From NCBI RefSeq assembly GCF_003385115.1, contig NZ_QUNI01000007.1:207117-271116 (forward strand): DNA of 64,000 bases, given 5' to 3'. This DNA comes from Flavobacterium aquicola (GTDB lineage: Bacteria; Bacteroidota; Bacteroidia; Flavobacteriales; Flavobacteriaceae). Made by a program: the position numbers and the translations under genes. The notes under the pieces were generated by a model. The model made no database searches. It was not told the origin of the DNA and saw only the letters and a list, made by a program, of their open reading frames with translations. This document shows, one piece after another, positions 53,764 through 61,986 of this stretch (position 1 is its first letter; every line of letters starts with the position of its first letter).

Positions 53764-54732
53764 ATGAGCTCAAAATTATATCCATTACAGTTTGATGCAA
53801 TTCTAAAGGAAAGAATCTGGGGAGGAGAAAAATTAAAAACCATTCTGAATAAACCAATTACTTCCAGTATTATAGGTGAAAGCTGGGAGCTTTCTACCGT
53901 GGAAGGAGATGTTAGTGTTGTTGCAAATGGAGATTATAAAGGAAAATCATTGACCGAATTAATCAATGAATATCCAAATGAAATTCTGGGAACGGCAGTT
54001 CATGAAAGATTTGGGAAACAATTTCCATTGCTTTTCAAGTATTTGGATGCCCGCGAAGATCTATCGATTCAGGTACATCCAAATGATGAACTTGCTAAAA
54101 AACGCCATAATTCTTTCGGGAAAACTGAGATGTGGTATGTTACACAGGCCGATAAAGATGCAAGAATTATTGTTGGTTTTAAAGAAGATTCCAGTCGTGA
54201 AGAATATGTGGAGCATCTTAATGATAAAACTTTAATTGATATATTAGATACTGTAAAAGCAAAACCGGGCGACGTTTTTTTCTTAGAAACAGGAACGGTT
54301 CACGCGATTGGTGCAGGATTAGTTATTGCCGAAATACAGCAGACTTCTGATATTACATACCGTTTGTATGATTTTGACCGAAAAGATGCTCAAGGAAACA
54401 CTAGGGAACTTCATGTTGATTTAGCATTAGATGCGATTAATTATAAAAAGGTTGATACTTATAAAGAGTATACAAAAGAAGTTAATCAGTCAAATACAGT
54501 AGTTGACTGTCCTTATTTTACCACTAATTTTATTCCGTTGGAAAACATAAAAGAAGCTGCGAATTCAGGATCATCTTTTGTAGTTTATATGTGTATTGAT
54601 GGTTCTTTTGACTTAGAGTATGATGGCGTAAGTTATCACTATATAAAAGGCGATACAGTACTTATTCCTGCAGCAATCAAGTCTTATAATTTAAAGGGAA
54701 AAGCTTCTATTTTAGAAATTTACATTTCATAG
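53764..54732 (+). CDS. manA: Mannose-6-phosphate isomerase, class I
   Basis: A 322-residue zinc enzyme that interconverts mannose 6-phosphate and fructose 6-phosphate. ERIWGGEKLK (about residues 16-25), GESWELSTVEGDVS (about 40-53), LSIQVHPNDELAKK (about 101-114, metal ligands Gln and His) and GTVHAIGAGLVIAEIQQTSD (about 178-197, His ligand) are the signature blocks. The length matches the short (Bacillus-like) class I form. It may supply GDP-mannose and, through it, GDP-fucose for the fucosyltransferase of the glycan cluster; this is an inference. Confidence 0.93.
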   Translation: MSSKLYPLQFDAILKERIWGGEKLKTILNKPITSSIIGESWELSTVEGDVSVVANGDYKGKSLTELINEYPNEILGTAVHERFGKQFPLLFKYLDAREDLSIQVHPNDELAKKRHNSFGKTEMWYVTQADKDARIIVGFKEDSSREEYVEHLNDKTLIDILDTVKAKPGDVFFLETGTVHAIGAGLVIAEIQQTSDITYRLYDFDRKDAQGNTRELHVDLALDAINYKKVDTYKEYTKEVNQSNTVVDCPYFTTNFIPLENIKEAANSGSSFVVYMCIDGSFDLEYDGVSYHYIKGDTVLIPAAIKSYNLKGKASILEIYIS

Positions 54733-54848
54733 ATGTAGAATTTATTTTTTATAGGTCATCTATGGTATCGCTTTTTATTCATAAGTGCTTGTTTTACAAC
54801 AAACTGTTTTTATGGCGATTTCATAGTGAGTAATAAAAAGATTATGTG

Positions 54849-54856
54849 TACTTTTG
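54849..54856 (+). promoter_or_regulatory. -7 box for the 88-residue gene
   Basis: TACTTTTG matches TAnnTTTG exactly, 26 bases before the ATG at 54883. Confidence 0.45.
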
Positions 54857-54882
54857 CAATCGCAAATTAAATAAAAAATAAA

Positions 54883-55149
54883 ATGGCAAACGTTAAGAAT
54901 TTAAAGAAAGACATCAACTACGTTTTAGGTGATATTATTGAGGCAGTTTACTTGTTCGAAATTTCTACAACAGGAAAACCAACAGATGAAACGAATGCAT
55001 TGATTGACGAAGCTATTGTTGCTTTTGACAGTTTAATCACTAAAGTGAATGCTAAAAATGTTGAAAACAAAAAAGCACACTTCAAACAAATAAATGTGGA
55101 ATTGGAACAAACTGCTAATCAATTGATTACTAAAATCAACGAATTGTAG
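54883..55149 (+). CDS. Small helical protein of unknown function
   Basis: An 88-residue soluble protein, ANVKNLKKDINYVLGDIIE at the start, then two more amphipathic helices rich in Lys, Glu, Asn and Thr, ending ANQLITKINEL. It has no Cys and no known motif. Predicted all-helical, it may be a coiled bundle. It has its own -7 box and is followed by tRNA genes. From memory, proteins of this kind are conserved in flavobacteria; the role is unknown. Confidence 0.7.
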   Translation: MANVKNLKKDINYVLGDIIEAVYLFEISTTGKPTDETNALIDEAIVAFDSLITKVNAKNVENKKAHFKQINVELEQTANQLITKINEL

Positions 55150-55180
55150 TAAAAAAAAGGGCAAAAAAGTTTGATTTTTT

Positions 55181-55211
55181 TTTGGAAAAACGAAATTCAA
55201 GCTTATCTTTG
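55181..55211 (+). promoter_or_regulatory. Promoter of the first tRNA-Thr gene
   Basis: TTTG (55181-55184), a 19-base spacer and TATCTTTG (55204-55211) form the best match in the window to a Bacteroidota housekeeping promoter, 15 bases before the tRNA. Confidence 0.75.
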
Positions 55212-55226
55212 CACCCGTAATGAGTC

Positions 55227-55300
55227 GCCAGCGTAGCTCAGTTGGCTAGAGCAGCTGATTTGTAATCAGCAGGTCGTGGGTTCGAGTCCCTCCGCCGGCT
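55227..55300 (+). tRNA. tRNA-Thr (anticodon TGT), copy 1
   Basis: A 74-base cloverleaf: acceptor gccagcg/cgccggc, D-stem gctc/gagc, anticodon stem gctga/tcagc with loop tttgtaa (anticodon TGT, reads ACA), T-loop ttcgagt, discriminator T, no encoded CCA. The acceptor has an A-C mismatch at pair 4-69 and the T-stem (gtggg/ccctc) a T-T mismatch; both also occur in copy 2. Confidence 0.93.
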
Positions 55301-55307
55301 CAAAAAA

Positions 55308-55336
55308 AACCATCTATTCATTTAGATGGTTTTTTA
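55308..55336 (+). terminator. Terminator after tRNA-Thr copy 1
   Basis: accatcta pairs with tagatggt around a short loop, followed by a T-run. It lies between the two tRNA genes. Confidence 0.75.
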
Positions 55337-55372
55337 TTTAAGCTGACGCATTACACAAAACATATTGAGTCT

Positions 55373-55446
55373 GCCAGCGTAGCTCAGTTGGCTAGAGCAG
55401 CTGATTTGTAATCAGCAGGTCGTGGGTTCGAGTCCCTCCGCCGGCT
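55373..55446 (+). tRNA. tRNA-Thr (anticodon TGT), copy 2
   Basis: Identical over all 74 bases to copy 1, 146 bases downstream, with the same two mismatches. No TAnnTTTG box lies in the spacer, so it probably depends on read-through of the first terminator or on a weak promoter I cannot see. Confidence 0.93.
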
Positions 55447-55454
55447 CTTTATGA

Positions 55455-55488
55455 AAACCATCTAACTTTTGTTAGGTGGTTTTTTTGT
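55455..55488 (+). terminator. Terminator after tRNA-Thr copy 2
   Basis: An 11-bp stem (aaccatctaac with gttaggtggtt, one G-U) and four-base loop followed by seven T. Confidence 0.85.
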
Positions 55489-55553
55489 TTTATGTTTGTT
55501 TGTAATTCTTCAAAATTTAAAAGTATGGTCACGGATAAATAAATTGTGCATAT

Positions 55554-56423
55554 ATGAAATGGATTACCAGAGAACGTCCTAAAATTGACAGAATAGCTTC
55601 CCCTTGGTTAATAAAAAAATTTATTGACAAAGAAGCTGAATTTTTGTACGTTCCATTCGATGAGGTTTTAGTTAAAGCAAAGGAACTGAATGCTATTCCA
55701 TTTGATATTCCTAATGTAGAATTTACACATTATGAAGAGCAAAGTACCTTTGACTACATTGTGAAAAAATATGAAATTAAAGATCCTGCAATTCTAATTA
55801 TAGCAGATATTGTTCGTGGCGCAGATACGGACCGCCATGATATCGCAAAAGAATCGGCAGGACTTTGGGCTATTTCAGCGGGACTTTCTTATAATATTAC
55901 GGACGACTATAAATTATTAGAAAGTGGTATGGTTATTTATGATGCTCTATATAGTTGGGCTGCACATTTATACAAACAAAACCATTTGCAGAACAGCCCC
56001 TTTGAGAATTTACTGCACGAAGTGTATCATAAATTTTTGAAGAAAGAAAAATCAAATAAGAGAAAAACGCCAGTCTGGGTCAAAGATTTAAAAGAAATAA
56101 TTCAGGATCAAATAGACACGCAATTTTCTTTTGATCTAAAGAAAATCTCAAATGACTTGGAACTTAATCCCTCTTATTTGTCCAGGGAGTTTTCCAAATA
56201 TTTTGAAGACCTTAACTTTGGGGATTATGTTCGAAAGCTGCGAATTGAAAAAGCAATAGGCCTTATTCAAAATTCAACTTATACACTTACCGAAATCGCT
56301 TATATGACGGGCTTTTCAGATCAAAGCCATTTTACGCGGATCTTTAAACAGAATACTGGAAAAAATCCTTCTTCGTATCGGAAAAATTCACAAAAAGGTA
56401 ATCTAGATACAAAAAGTAAATAA
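55554..56423 (+). CDS. ChrB-like domain fused to AraC-type DNA-binding domain
   Basis: A 289-residue fusion. Residues 1 to about 155 match the chromate-resistance ChrB C-terminal domain: KWITRERPKIDRIASPWLI (2-20), EAEFLYVPFDEV (28-39), FDYIVKKYEI and IVRGADTDRHDIAKESAG (about 88-105). After a basic linker, residues about 185-282 form two helix-turn-helix motifs of the AraC family: FDLKKISNDLELNPSYLSRE and TLTEIAYMTGFSDQSHFTRI followed by TGKNPSSYR. It is likely a transcription factor that senses a small ion or metabolite through the ChrB part. The nearby exported protein gene (56481) could be a target. The ligand is unknown. Confidence 0.88.
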   Translation: MKWITRERPKIDRIASPWLIKKFIDKEAEFLYVPFDEVLVKAKELNAIPFDIPNVEFTHYEEQSTFDYIVKKYEIKDPAILIIADIVRGADTDRHDIAKESAGLWAISAGLSYNITDDYKLLESGMVIYDALYSWAAHLYKQNHLQNSPFENLLHEVYHKFLKKEKSNKRKTPVWVKDLKEIIQDQIDTQFSFDLKKISNDLELNPSYLSREFSKYFEDLNFGDYVRKLRIEKAIGLIQNSTYTLTEIAYMTGFSDQSHFTRIFKQNTGKNPSSYRKNSQKGNLDTKSK

Positions 56424-56480
56424 CATACTATTTCTACCTTTTTACTATAATTAGTTTTGCTGTCATAAATAAATAATGTT

Positions 56481-56981
56481 ATGATACAAATTAGACATGC
56501 TGTTCTTTTAGTTTTAATGATGATGAATACCTCTGTTTTTTCTCAAACTACTTATCCGAAAATAACGGGATATTTTGGAATACTGCATCCTTTCGTGACT
56601 TTCAGCGGGAATGAAACTAGTGTTAATTTTAGGGATTATTACGCTGTAGGTTTTCCGACGGGAATCAATATTTGGAAAAGCTCTAAAATTGGATTTTCTT
56701 TTGAAGTGGTTCCTCATATAAAAACTGATGATGGCATTAGCAAAATGAATAATTTTTTATTTCATCCTGGTGTTTTGGTAGCACTTGGAAACGGTTATAC
56801 TTTTGCAGGCAGAGCCGCTTTTGAAACTAGCGGCAGGTATGGTTTTACTCCCGTGCTAAATAAAACAGTAATAAAAAATGACAACTGCAGTTACTTTGTA
56901 GCTATTCCACTCCCTGTTCGTTTTGGAAATGAACACCCCGCCAGTTTTACTGCAACATTTCAATTTGGTATTGCTTTTTAA
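56481..56981 (+). CDS. Small exported, possibly outer-membrane, protein
   Basis: A 166-residue protein with a signal peptide ending SVFSQ (about residue 22). The mature part alternates short strands with turns (ITGYFGILHPFVTF, FSFEVVPHIKTDDG, FAGRAAFETSGRYGF) and ends in FQFGIAF with a terminal Phe, as in small outer-membrane barrels. No named family. It follows the ChrB-AraC gene by 57 bases on the same strand, so shared control is possible. Confidence 0.7.
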   Translation: MIQIRHAVLLVLMMMNTSVFSQTTYPKITGYFGILHPFVTFSGNETSVNFRDYYAVGFPTGINIWKSSKIGFSFEVVPHIKTDDGISKMNNFLFHPGVLVALGNGYTFAGRAAFETSGRYGFTPVLNKTVIKNDNCSYFVAIPLPVRFGNEHPASFTATFQFGIAF

Positions 56982-57034
56982 AATTTCTTGGCAGATTCAT
57001 TTTTCTTGTTATTGGATAAACTTGATTTCTATTG

Positions 57035-57155
57035 GCTCGCGAGAGGGATGGGAGGAAGCTACCGAAGTAGCCTGGACAGCCCGACCGCATTATGGCAAGG
57101 AGCGTATAAACAGTACGTGAAATAGCTCCTTGCCATAATGCGGTCTCGCCCAAAT
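57035..57155. repeat. GC-rich repeat-like element with a 21-bp perfect hairpin
   Basis: In the 263-base gap before the convergent DUF4369 gene. The arm 57083-57103 (gaccgcattatggcaaggag then c) is the exact reverse complement of 57125-57145, around a 21-base loop. It is preceded by gagagggatgggaggaagct and by acagcccga, and followed by tcgcccaaa. The GC content is well above its surroundings. I recall elements with the same agcccga...gcccaaa ends in other flavobacteria, unverified. There is no T-run, so it is not a standard terminator. Confidence 0.65.
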
Positions 57156-57195
57156 AAGTTTTTAAGAACTGAAGTAGTAATTGTCTTTTGGACAT

Positions 57196-57224
57196 AAAAA
57201 AACCGTCTAGATACAGACGGTTTT
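57196..57224 (-). terminator. Terminator of the DUF4369 gene
   Basis: accgtct (57202-57208) pairs with agacggt (57215-57221); a T-run follows on the minus strand, 21 bases after the stop. Confidence 0.85.
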
Positions 57225-57244
57225 GATTATGAAAATAGATTGAA

Positions 57245-57961
57245 CTATTTTGCTTCACTTTTTTTAATGTCATTCACATATTTAGTCAATTTTTTGCCAT
57301 AAAGAGACTTGGCTACTTTTGGAGTCATTGATTTTTGAATGGTATCCAGATACTTAATATTAATATCATAGATTTCAGCCAAAGCGATATATGGGGATAC
57401 TTCGTGATCTTTATTGTTTACTGCAAAATTGGTTGCATAAAGGTATTTGCGCTTGATGTTATTATCTTGTGCAATAGCAATACTGTCAAGTACTGCAGTG
57501 TTATTGCTTTTTAAAGCTTTAAATTTTCGTTCAATCAATGTTAGATTGGCATCATTAAAACGAGAATTTATTTTTTTGTATTCCTCATACAATTCTTGAT
57601 TTTTTGAACCTGTGATTTTTGCGCTGGCGATGAATGAATCTAAGTTGGTTTCAATATTAATTGTACCTGGCTCTGCAAAAAACATGATATTGTTATCAAG
57701 AGAGTTGGTTACGCCTCTGTCAAGATATAAGTATAGCATTTCGGGTGATTTTAAATCAAGATTGCTTTCAAATGTTGATTGTCCATCAATTTTGATAGTG
57801 TCGATTGCTATAAGAGAAGTATCATTATATTTTTGAATGTATAAAGTACCATCTTTTAGTCCTTTGATGTTTCCTGTGATATGCAGATTTGTTTTGGATT
57901 CATTTTTGTTACATGAGGCCAAAAGCAGTAGAGAAACAAAAGCAATAATAGAATTTTTCAT
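57245..57961 (-). CDS. DUF4369-domain lipoprotein
   Basis: A 238-residue lipoprotein with lipobox LLLLASCNKN (Cys about residue 16). The DUF4369 domain (about 22-115: LHITGNIKGLKDGTLYIQKY, then FFAEPGTINIETNLDSF) is an immunoglobulin-like fold often fused to thioredoxin domains in Bacteroidota; here the thioredoxin part is missing and a helical C-terminal region takes its place. The frame runs up to 58099, but the signal peptide starts at the ATG at 57961. The role is probably in the envelope; the ligand is unknown. Confidence 0.85.
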   Translation of the reverse strand: MKNSIIAFVSLLLLASCNKNESKTNLHITGNIKGLKDGTLYIQKYNDTSLIAIDTIKIDGQSTFESNLDLKSPEMLYLYLDRGVTNSLDNNIMFFAEPGTINIETNLDSFIASAKITGSKNQELYEEYKKINSRFNDANLTLIERKFKALKSNNTAVLDSIAIAQDNNIKRKYLYATNFAVNNKDHEVSPYIALAEIYDINIKYLDTIQKSMTPKVAKSLYGKKLTKYVNDIKKSEAK

Positions 57962-58102
57962 GTGTAAATAAATTTGTTTTTTGGGAATATAAAAGTGCAG
58001 CTCTTCATAATGAATTATGGCAGTTTTATATCTGTTTATTTTTGGCGCAAAATAAAGAAAATTGTTGGAATGAATGGTTTTAACGAGAGTGAATTTCAAA
58101 AA

Positions 58103-58135
58103 AAAATCCCAATCTAGTTTTTAGATTGGGATTTT
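58103..58135 (-). terminator. Terminator of the M61 peptidase gene
   Basis: A 14-bp stem (aaaatcccaatcta with tagattgggatttt) and five-base loop; on the minus strand an extended T-run follows, 18 bases after the stop at 58153. Confidence 0.85.
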
Positions 58136-58152
58136 ATATTGTGCTAAAGGGA

Positions 58153-60018
58153 TTAGCTTTTCAGCCAAGCTTGCCTTAATGCAGCTTTTGATGCATCTGT
58201 AGCTTCAAGTCCTTCTGAGTCTATGTACGGGAATTTTACGTTTCCTTTCAAAACTTGTTCTTTTCCATCGCGTTTGATTTTGATAGAAATTGGATCGTTT
58301 TCTTTCCATTTCTGACTTTCTGAAATCAAATCATAAATATTGTCAAGATTGTACGGTTTTTCATTAACAGTAAGGATTATATCTCCAGCTTTTAAGCCTA
58401 ATGAGGTATAGAAAATATGTAATTCTTTATTAGGAACGATAAAAATTTCTTTATTTTCCTGACTAACAACACCGATGAAAGGAACTTGGCCCTGTAGAAA
58501 TATTCCATCAGGTACTTTTGTAGTTGTTTTAGTAATTCCCACTTTTGCCAGATAATCATAGTAAGGAATTGGAGTAGGGCCAGCAACATATTTGTTTAAA
58601 AATTCTCCCACTTCAGGATAAGTTAATGATGTTATTTTAGCAAATAAATCGGCATCATTAAATGGTTTCGAAACTCCATATTCGTTAGATAATTGATGCA
58701 TTAAATCTAGGATTCCTCTTTTTCCATTACTGCTTTCTCTAATTTGTATATCCAGACACATACCAATCAAAGCTCCTTTTTGGTAAACATTTAGATACTG
58801 CGCTTTATATGGCTCTGTCAAAACATTTGCGCTCATTGTTGTGAAAGGCATAGTGTCATTCATTGCATTGGCACCTTCTATTTTTTCGGCAATTCGGGAA
58901 TAGAATTCGTTTTCATCAATTAAGCCTTGATTGATTTGGAATAAATTAGCAAAATATTCTGTTACTCCTTCATACATCCATAAATGTTCAGACATTTTTG
59001 GAGCGTTATAGTCAAAATATTGAATTTCTTTTGAGTGAATAGTCAGCGGGGTTACAATATGAAAGAATTCATGTGAAACTACATCTTTCATTTGTTTTAC
59101 CAATTCATCTTTAGGTATCACTTCTGGCATAACAACAGTAGTTGCGGTTGGATGTTCTAGTGCTCCAAAACCTTTGGCATCGGTTGGTGACATTGTAGAA
59201 AGATATAATATAACAGTGTATTTTTTAGTAGAATTAACTTTGCCTAAAAATGTTTTTTGAGCAGTCATCATCGTTTTCATTTCAGGAGTAATGCTTTCTG
59301 CAGTAAATTTTCCTGACGGTGAATAAACCGCGATCTGAATATCCATTCCGTCAACCGTGAAAGTTGTGTAGTCTGGCTTAGAATACATAATTGGATTCTC
59401 TAATAATTCGGCATAAAGTGGCATTTCAAATACATCTACAGTTGATGATCCATCTTTATCAATCATTGATGTTGCTCCCCATAATGTCGCAGGGTGCGTA
59501 ATGGTAACTTTATAAGGCATTTCTTTTTTGTCTTGAAAATAGCCTACGAATCCGTGAAGATTTAACATGAAATTTTTATCAGCATCAATGTTTGTGCCTG
59601 CTGGCGAAAACACATCATCTTGACCAAAACCTCTTCCTTTTTCAGTATCGAAAGTATCGTTTACAAGGTAAGTTATTTTTACTAATGACTTTGCATTTTT
59701 GATTAACCAGGTGTTGTCATCGTTTTTTGAAACAGTCAATAAAGCACCTTTCTTGTCATACGCTTTAAAATCGGCAGTATATTTTCCATAATCATCTACA
59801 GAATAGGTACCTGGAACTGTTTTTGGAAGACTGTAAGTGATCTCATCAGTTTTAATTTTTGGAGCTTTTACAGTTACTAAGACTTGATCGTCTTTTACAT
59901 CGGTAAGATTGATGCTGACTTCAATTCCTTCTTTTTTTGAATCTGCTGGTTTTGTAGTGTTAGCTTTAGTCGTCCAAATTAAGGAAGAAAAAGCAAGAGC
60001 AAAGATTATTTTTTTCAT
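58153..60018 (-). CDS. Exported M61 glycyl aminopeptidase family peptidase with PDZ domain
   Basis: A 621-residue zinc peptidase with a signal peptide (KKIIFALAFSSLIWTTKA). An N-terminal beta domain (about residues 30-250; TYSLPKTVPGTYSVDDYGK) leads to the catalytic part. VVSHEFFHIVTP (about 311-322) is the HExxH site, with the third ligand Glu in LWMYEGVTEYFA (about 345-356). A PDZ domain (about 515-590, IFLQGQVPFIG, SLGLKAGDIILTVNEKPYN) lies near the end. It likely acts in the periplasm on peptides. Confidence 0.92.
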   Translation of the reverse strand: MKKIIFALAFSSLIWTTKANTTKPADSKKEGIEVSINLTDVKDDQVLVTVKAPKIKTDEITYSLPKTVPGTYSVDDYGKYTADFKAYDKKGALLTVSKNDDNTWLIKNAKSLVKITYLVNDTFDTEKGRGFGQDDVFSPAGTNIDADKNFMLNLHGFVGYFQDKKEMPYKVTITHPATLWGATSMIDKDGSSTVDVFEMPLYAELLENPIMYSKPDYTTFTVDGMDIQIAVYSPSGKFTAESITPEMKTMMTAQKTFLGKVNSTKKYTVILYLSTMSPTDAKGFGALEHPTATTVVMPEVIPKDELVKQMKDVVSHEFFHIVTPLTIHSKEIQYFDYNAPKMSEHLWMYEGVTEYFANLFQINQGLIDENEFYSRIAEKIEGANAMNDTMPFTTMSANVLTEPYKAQYLNVYQKGALIGMCLDIQIRESSNGKRGILDLMHQLSNEYGVSKPFNDADLFAKITSLTYPEVGEFLNKYVAGPTPIPYYDYLAKVGITKTTTKVPDGIFLQGQVPFIGVVSQENKEIFIVPNKELHIFYTSLGLKAGDIILTVNEKPYNLDNIYDLISESQKWKENDPISIKIKRDGKEQVLKGNVKFPYIDSEGLEATDASKAALRQAWLKS

Positions 60019-60104
60019 TATTAAGTATGTTTGTTTGTCGATTAGTGTTTCAAAATTTAAAAAAGTTACAAAAATGTGCTAATAAATGGATTTAAGTTAT
60101 AAAA

Positions 60105-60130
60105 TAAAAAACTCCTGATTTACAGGAGTT
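60105..60130 (-). terminator. Terminator of the DUF2805 gene
   Basis: aactcctg (60110-60117) pairs with caggagtt (60123-60130) with a five-base loop; a T-run follows on the minus strand. Confidence 0.8.
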
Positions 60131-60140
60131 CAAATTTTGG

Positions 60141-60422
60141 TTAATCTAATTTGTTTTTTATATAATATTTTCCGTCTAAGTCTTCATCAAAATCATCTAT
60201 TTTTAGAGGTTTTGGTTTGGGTTTACTTGCAATTGCTTTCTTTTTCCACATCTCATATTTTTCAGTTGGCATCTTCTTTTTCATAATTTCAAGAACCTCC
60301 TTTTCAGCTAATCCAAATTCTTTATGAATAATTTCAAATGGATTTTTCTCTTCTTGGGCCAATGCAATCAGTCTTTCTGTTTGTTCCCAGTTTAATTCTT
60401 TACGGTTACTCTTTTTCATCAC
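60141..60422 (-). CDS. DUF2805 / TIGR03643-family small protein
   Basis: A 93-residue protein. LNWEQTERLIALAQEEKNPF (about residues 9-28), EIIHKEFGLAEKEVLEIMKK and EKYEMWKKKAIASKP (about 54-68) match the family I recall as TIGR03643/DUF2805, with a helix-turn-helix-like pattern that suggests DNA or RNA binding. A basic, Pro-rich tail (PKPKPLK) and an acidic patch (DDFDEDLDGKYY) follow. The function is unknown. It is transcribed alone. Confidence 0.85.
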   Translation of the reverse strand: MMKKSNRKELNWEQTERLIALAQEEKNPFEIIHKEFGLAEKEVLEIMKKKMPTEKYEMWKKKAIASKPKPKPLKIDDFDEDLDGKYYIKNKLD

Positions 60423-60587
60423 GTGAAAATTAATTCAATTTGGTTTAATGATTAATAAATTTGATTTTAAATCTAATACCAATATTAATAAAAATTATAA
60501 TTACTTTTTATTTTAAATAAAAAAAAAATCAATTTTTTTGTGCTTTTAAATTAGTGATATTTTAAAGTAATTATATTGAATATTCTT

Positions 60588-61190
60588 TTATTTAATCACT
60601 CTAAAAGTAAGATTTATTCGGGGACCGATAGATTTTGCAGTTTTAGGTATTTGGTGTTTCCAAAAATGTTGTGTCGTACCTTTCATTAGCAGTAAACTGC
60701 CATTTTCCAGAATAATATTCTTTTTTTGCGTGACATCATTATTGTGTTTTAATTGAAAGTTTCGTGAAGCGCCCAAACTTAATGATGCAATTATTGGATT
60801 AATGCCTAATTCTTTTTCATTATCAGCATGCCAGCCGTTGCCATCATTGCCATCTCTGTAATAATTTAATAATACGGTGGTGAAATTAGTTTTCGATGCG
60901 CTTTCAATAAGAGATTTTATTTTTTGTAAAGACATTGTCCATTGATGAGGCTGCATTACTATATTCGAATAAGAGTAGGGTTTTCCTTCATTTCCATATA
61001 AAGCGGTCAGTCGAGGCTGCAGATGTTTTTTTCCGTAAACTGTAATTTCGTCCTGCTGCCACAAAACATTTTTCTGCAATTCATAAAAAAGCAAATCAGC
61101 TTCTTCTTGAGAAATAAAAGATGGAAAATAGATGATTTCCGCATCTGGCAGATTGAAAAATACTGGCTCGGATTGAAATAATGAATTCAT
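60588..61190 (-). CDS. alkB: AlkB-like 2-oxoglutarate/Fe(II) dioxygenase
   Basis: A 200-residue dioxygenase that removes alkyl groups from DNA or RNA bases. The iron ligands are His and Asp in GWHADNEKEL (about residues 119-128) and the distal His in QHFWKHQIPK (about 178); the 2-oxoglutarate-binding Arg is in GPRINLTFR near the end. LQPRLTALYG and TVLLNYYRDGNDGNGWHAD are the family's substrate-side blocks, closer to eukaryote-like ALKBH2/3 than to E. coli AlkB. The ATG at 61190 is preferred; a longer frame reaches into aqpZ and is spurious. Such proteins are common in Bacteroidota. Confidence 0.92.
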   Translation of the reverse strand: MNSLFQSEPVFFNLPDAEIIYFPSFISQEEADLLFYELQKNVLWQQDEITVYGKKHLQPRLTALYGNEGKPYSYSNIVMQPHQWTMSLQKIKSLIESASKTNFTTVLLNYYRDGNDGNGWHADNEKELGINPIIASLSLGASRNFQLKHNNDVTQKKNIILENGSLLLMKGTTQHFWKHQIPKTAKSIGPRINLTFRVIK

Positions 61191-61194
61191 TATA

Positions 61195-61202
61195 CAAAAG
61201 TA
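61195..61202 (-). promoter_or_regulatory. -7 box close to the alkB start
   Basis: TACTTTTG on the minus strand is an exact -7 box only four bases before the ATG at 61190, so a transcript would be leaderless or nearly so. The aqpZ terminator stem touches it. Confidence 0.35.
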
Positions 61203-61240
61203 AAGAGAAAAACGAAATCTAGTATTTCGTTTTTCTCTTT
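61202..61240 (-). terminator. Hairpin terminator after aqpZ
   Basis: A 17-bp perfect stem (61202-61218 with 61224-61240) and five-base loop, 36 bases after the aqpZ stop. Its 3' arm on the minus strand ends in a T-rich run. Confidence 0.75.
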
Positions 61241-61275
61241 TGGATTTTTTTATAAAATTATAAACGCAATTACGA

Positions 61276-61986
61276 TTATGCTTCAGAATGATCTTGCAGT
61301 AAAGTTTTATAAATAAAACCTGCCGCAATTGCACCCAAAATTGGTGCGGCCCAAAACAGCCAAAGCTGTGACAATGGCTCGCCGCCCACAAATACCGCTT
61401 GGGATAATGATCGTGCTGGGTTTACAGAAGTGTTGGTGATAGGAATGCTGATTAAATGAATTAAGGTCAGGCCAAGTCCAATAGCAACACCAGCAAATTT
61501 TCCATTTGCAAATTTATCTGTAGCGCCAAGGATAATTAAAAGAAAAAATAAGGTTAATACAAATTCAGCAATAAATGCGGCCTGCATAGAATACCCATCA
61601 GGCGAAAATGCGCCATATCCATTAGAGGCAAAAGCTCCGGCCTTTGTACTGTCAATCATAAAACCTGCTTTTCCTGAAGCAATTGTAAAGAGTGTTCCAG
61701 CAGCAGTTACAGCTCCTATACATTGGGCTATAATATAAGGAAGTAAATCTTTGGCCGAAAATCGCCCTCCTGCCCATAATCCAAAAGATACTGCAGGATT
61801 GAAGTGCCCGCCTGAAATATGCCCAACTGCATAAGCCATGGTTAAAACAGTAAGGCCAAAAGCCAATGAAACCCCCACAAATCCAATTCCTAAATCTGGT
61901 ATGCCTGCAGCAAAAAGGGCACTGCCACAACCTCCAAAAACGAGCCAATACGTTCCGAAAAATTCTGCGAAAAGTTTTTTCATCAT
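61276..61986 (-). CDS. aqpZ: Aquaporin Z
   Basis: A 236-residue water channel. The two half-membrane loops carry Asn-Pro-Ala: [17 protein letters not shown] (about residues 58-74) and [15 protein letters not shown] (about 182-196). The N-terminus [20 protein letters not shown] matches AqpZ, and the Arg after the second NPA supports a narrow, water-selective filter. Six helices are visible. It is transcribed alone on the minus strand; no clear -7 box was found upstream. It likely balances osmotic water flow. Confidence 0.95.
   Translation of the reverse strand: MMKKLFAEFFGTYWLVFGGCGSALFAAGIPDLGIGFVGVSLAFGLTVLTMAYAVGHISGGHFNPAVSFGLWAGGRFSAKDLLPYIIAQCIGAVTAAGTLFTIASGKAGFMIDSTKAGAFASNGYGAFSPDGYSMQAAFIAEFVLTLFFLLIILGATDKFANGKFAGVAIGLGLTLIHLISIPITNTSVNPARSLSQAVFVGGEPLSQLWLFWAAPILGAIAAGFIYKTLLQDHSEA

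Noticed and set aside
57083..57145. Hairpin read as a transcription terminator
   Set aside because: There is no T-run on either side, and separate terminators serve the flanking minus-strand gene.
57962..58099. 46-residue extension of the DUF4369 protein
   Set aside because: The lipoprotein signal starts at 57961; the extra residues have no coding character.
61191..61391. 68-residue N-terminal extension of AlkB
   Set aside because: It reads through the aqpZ terminator and into the aqpZ coding end in another frame; the family start is at 61190.
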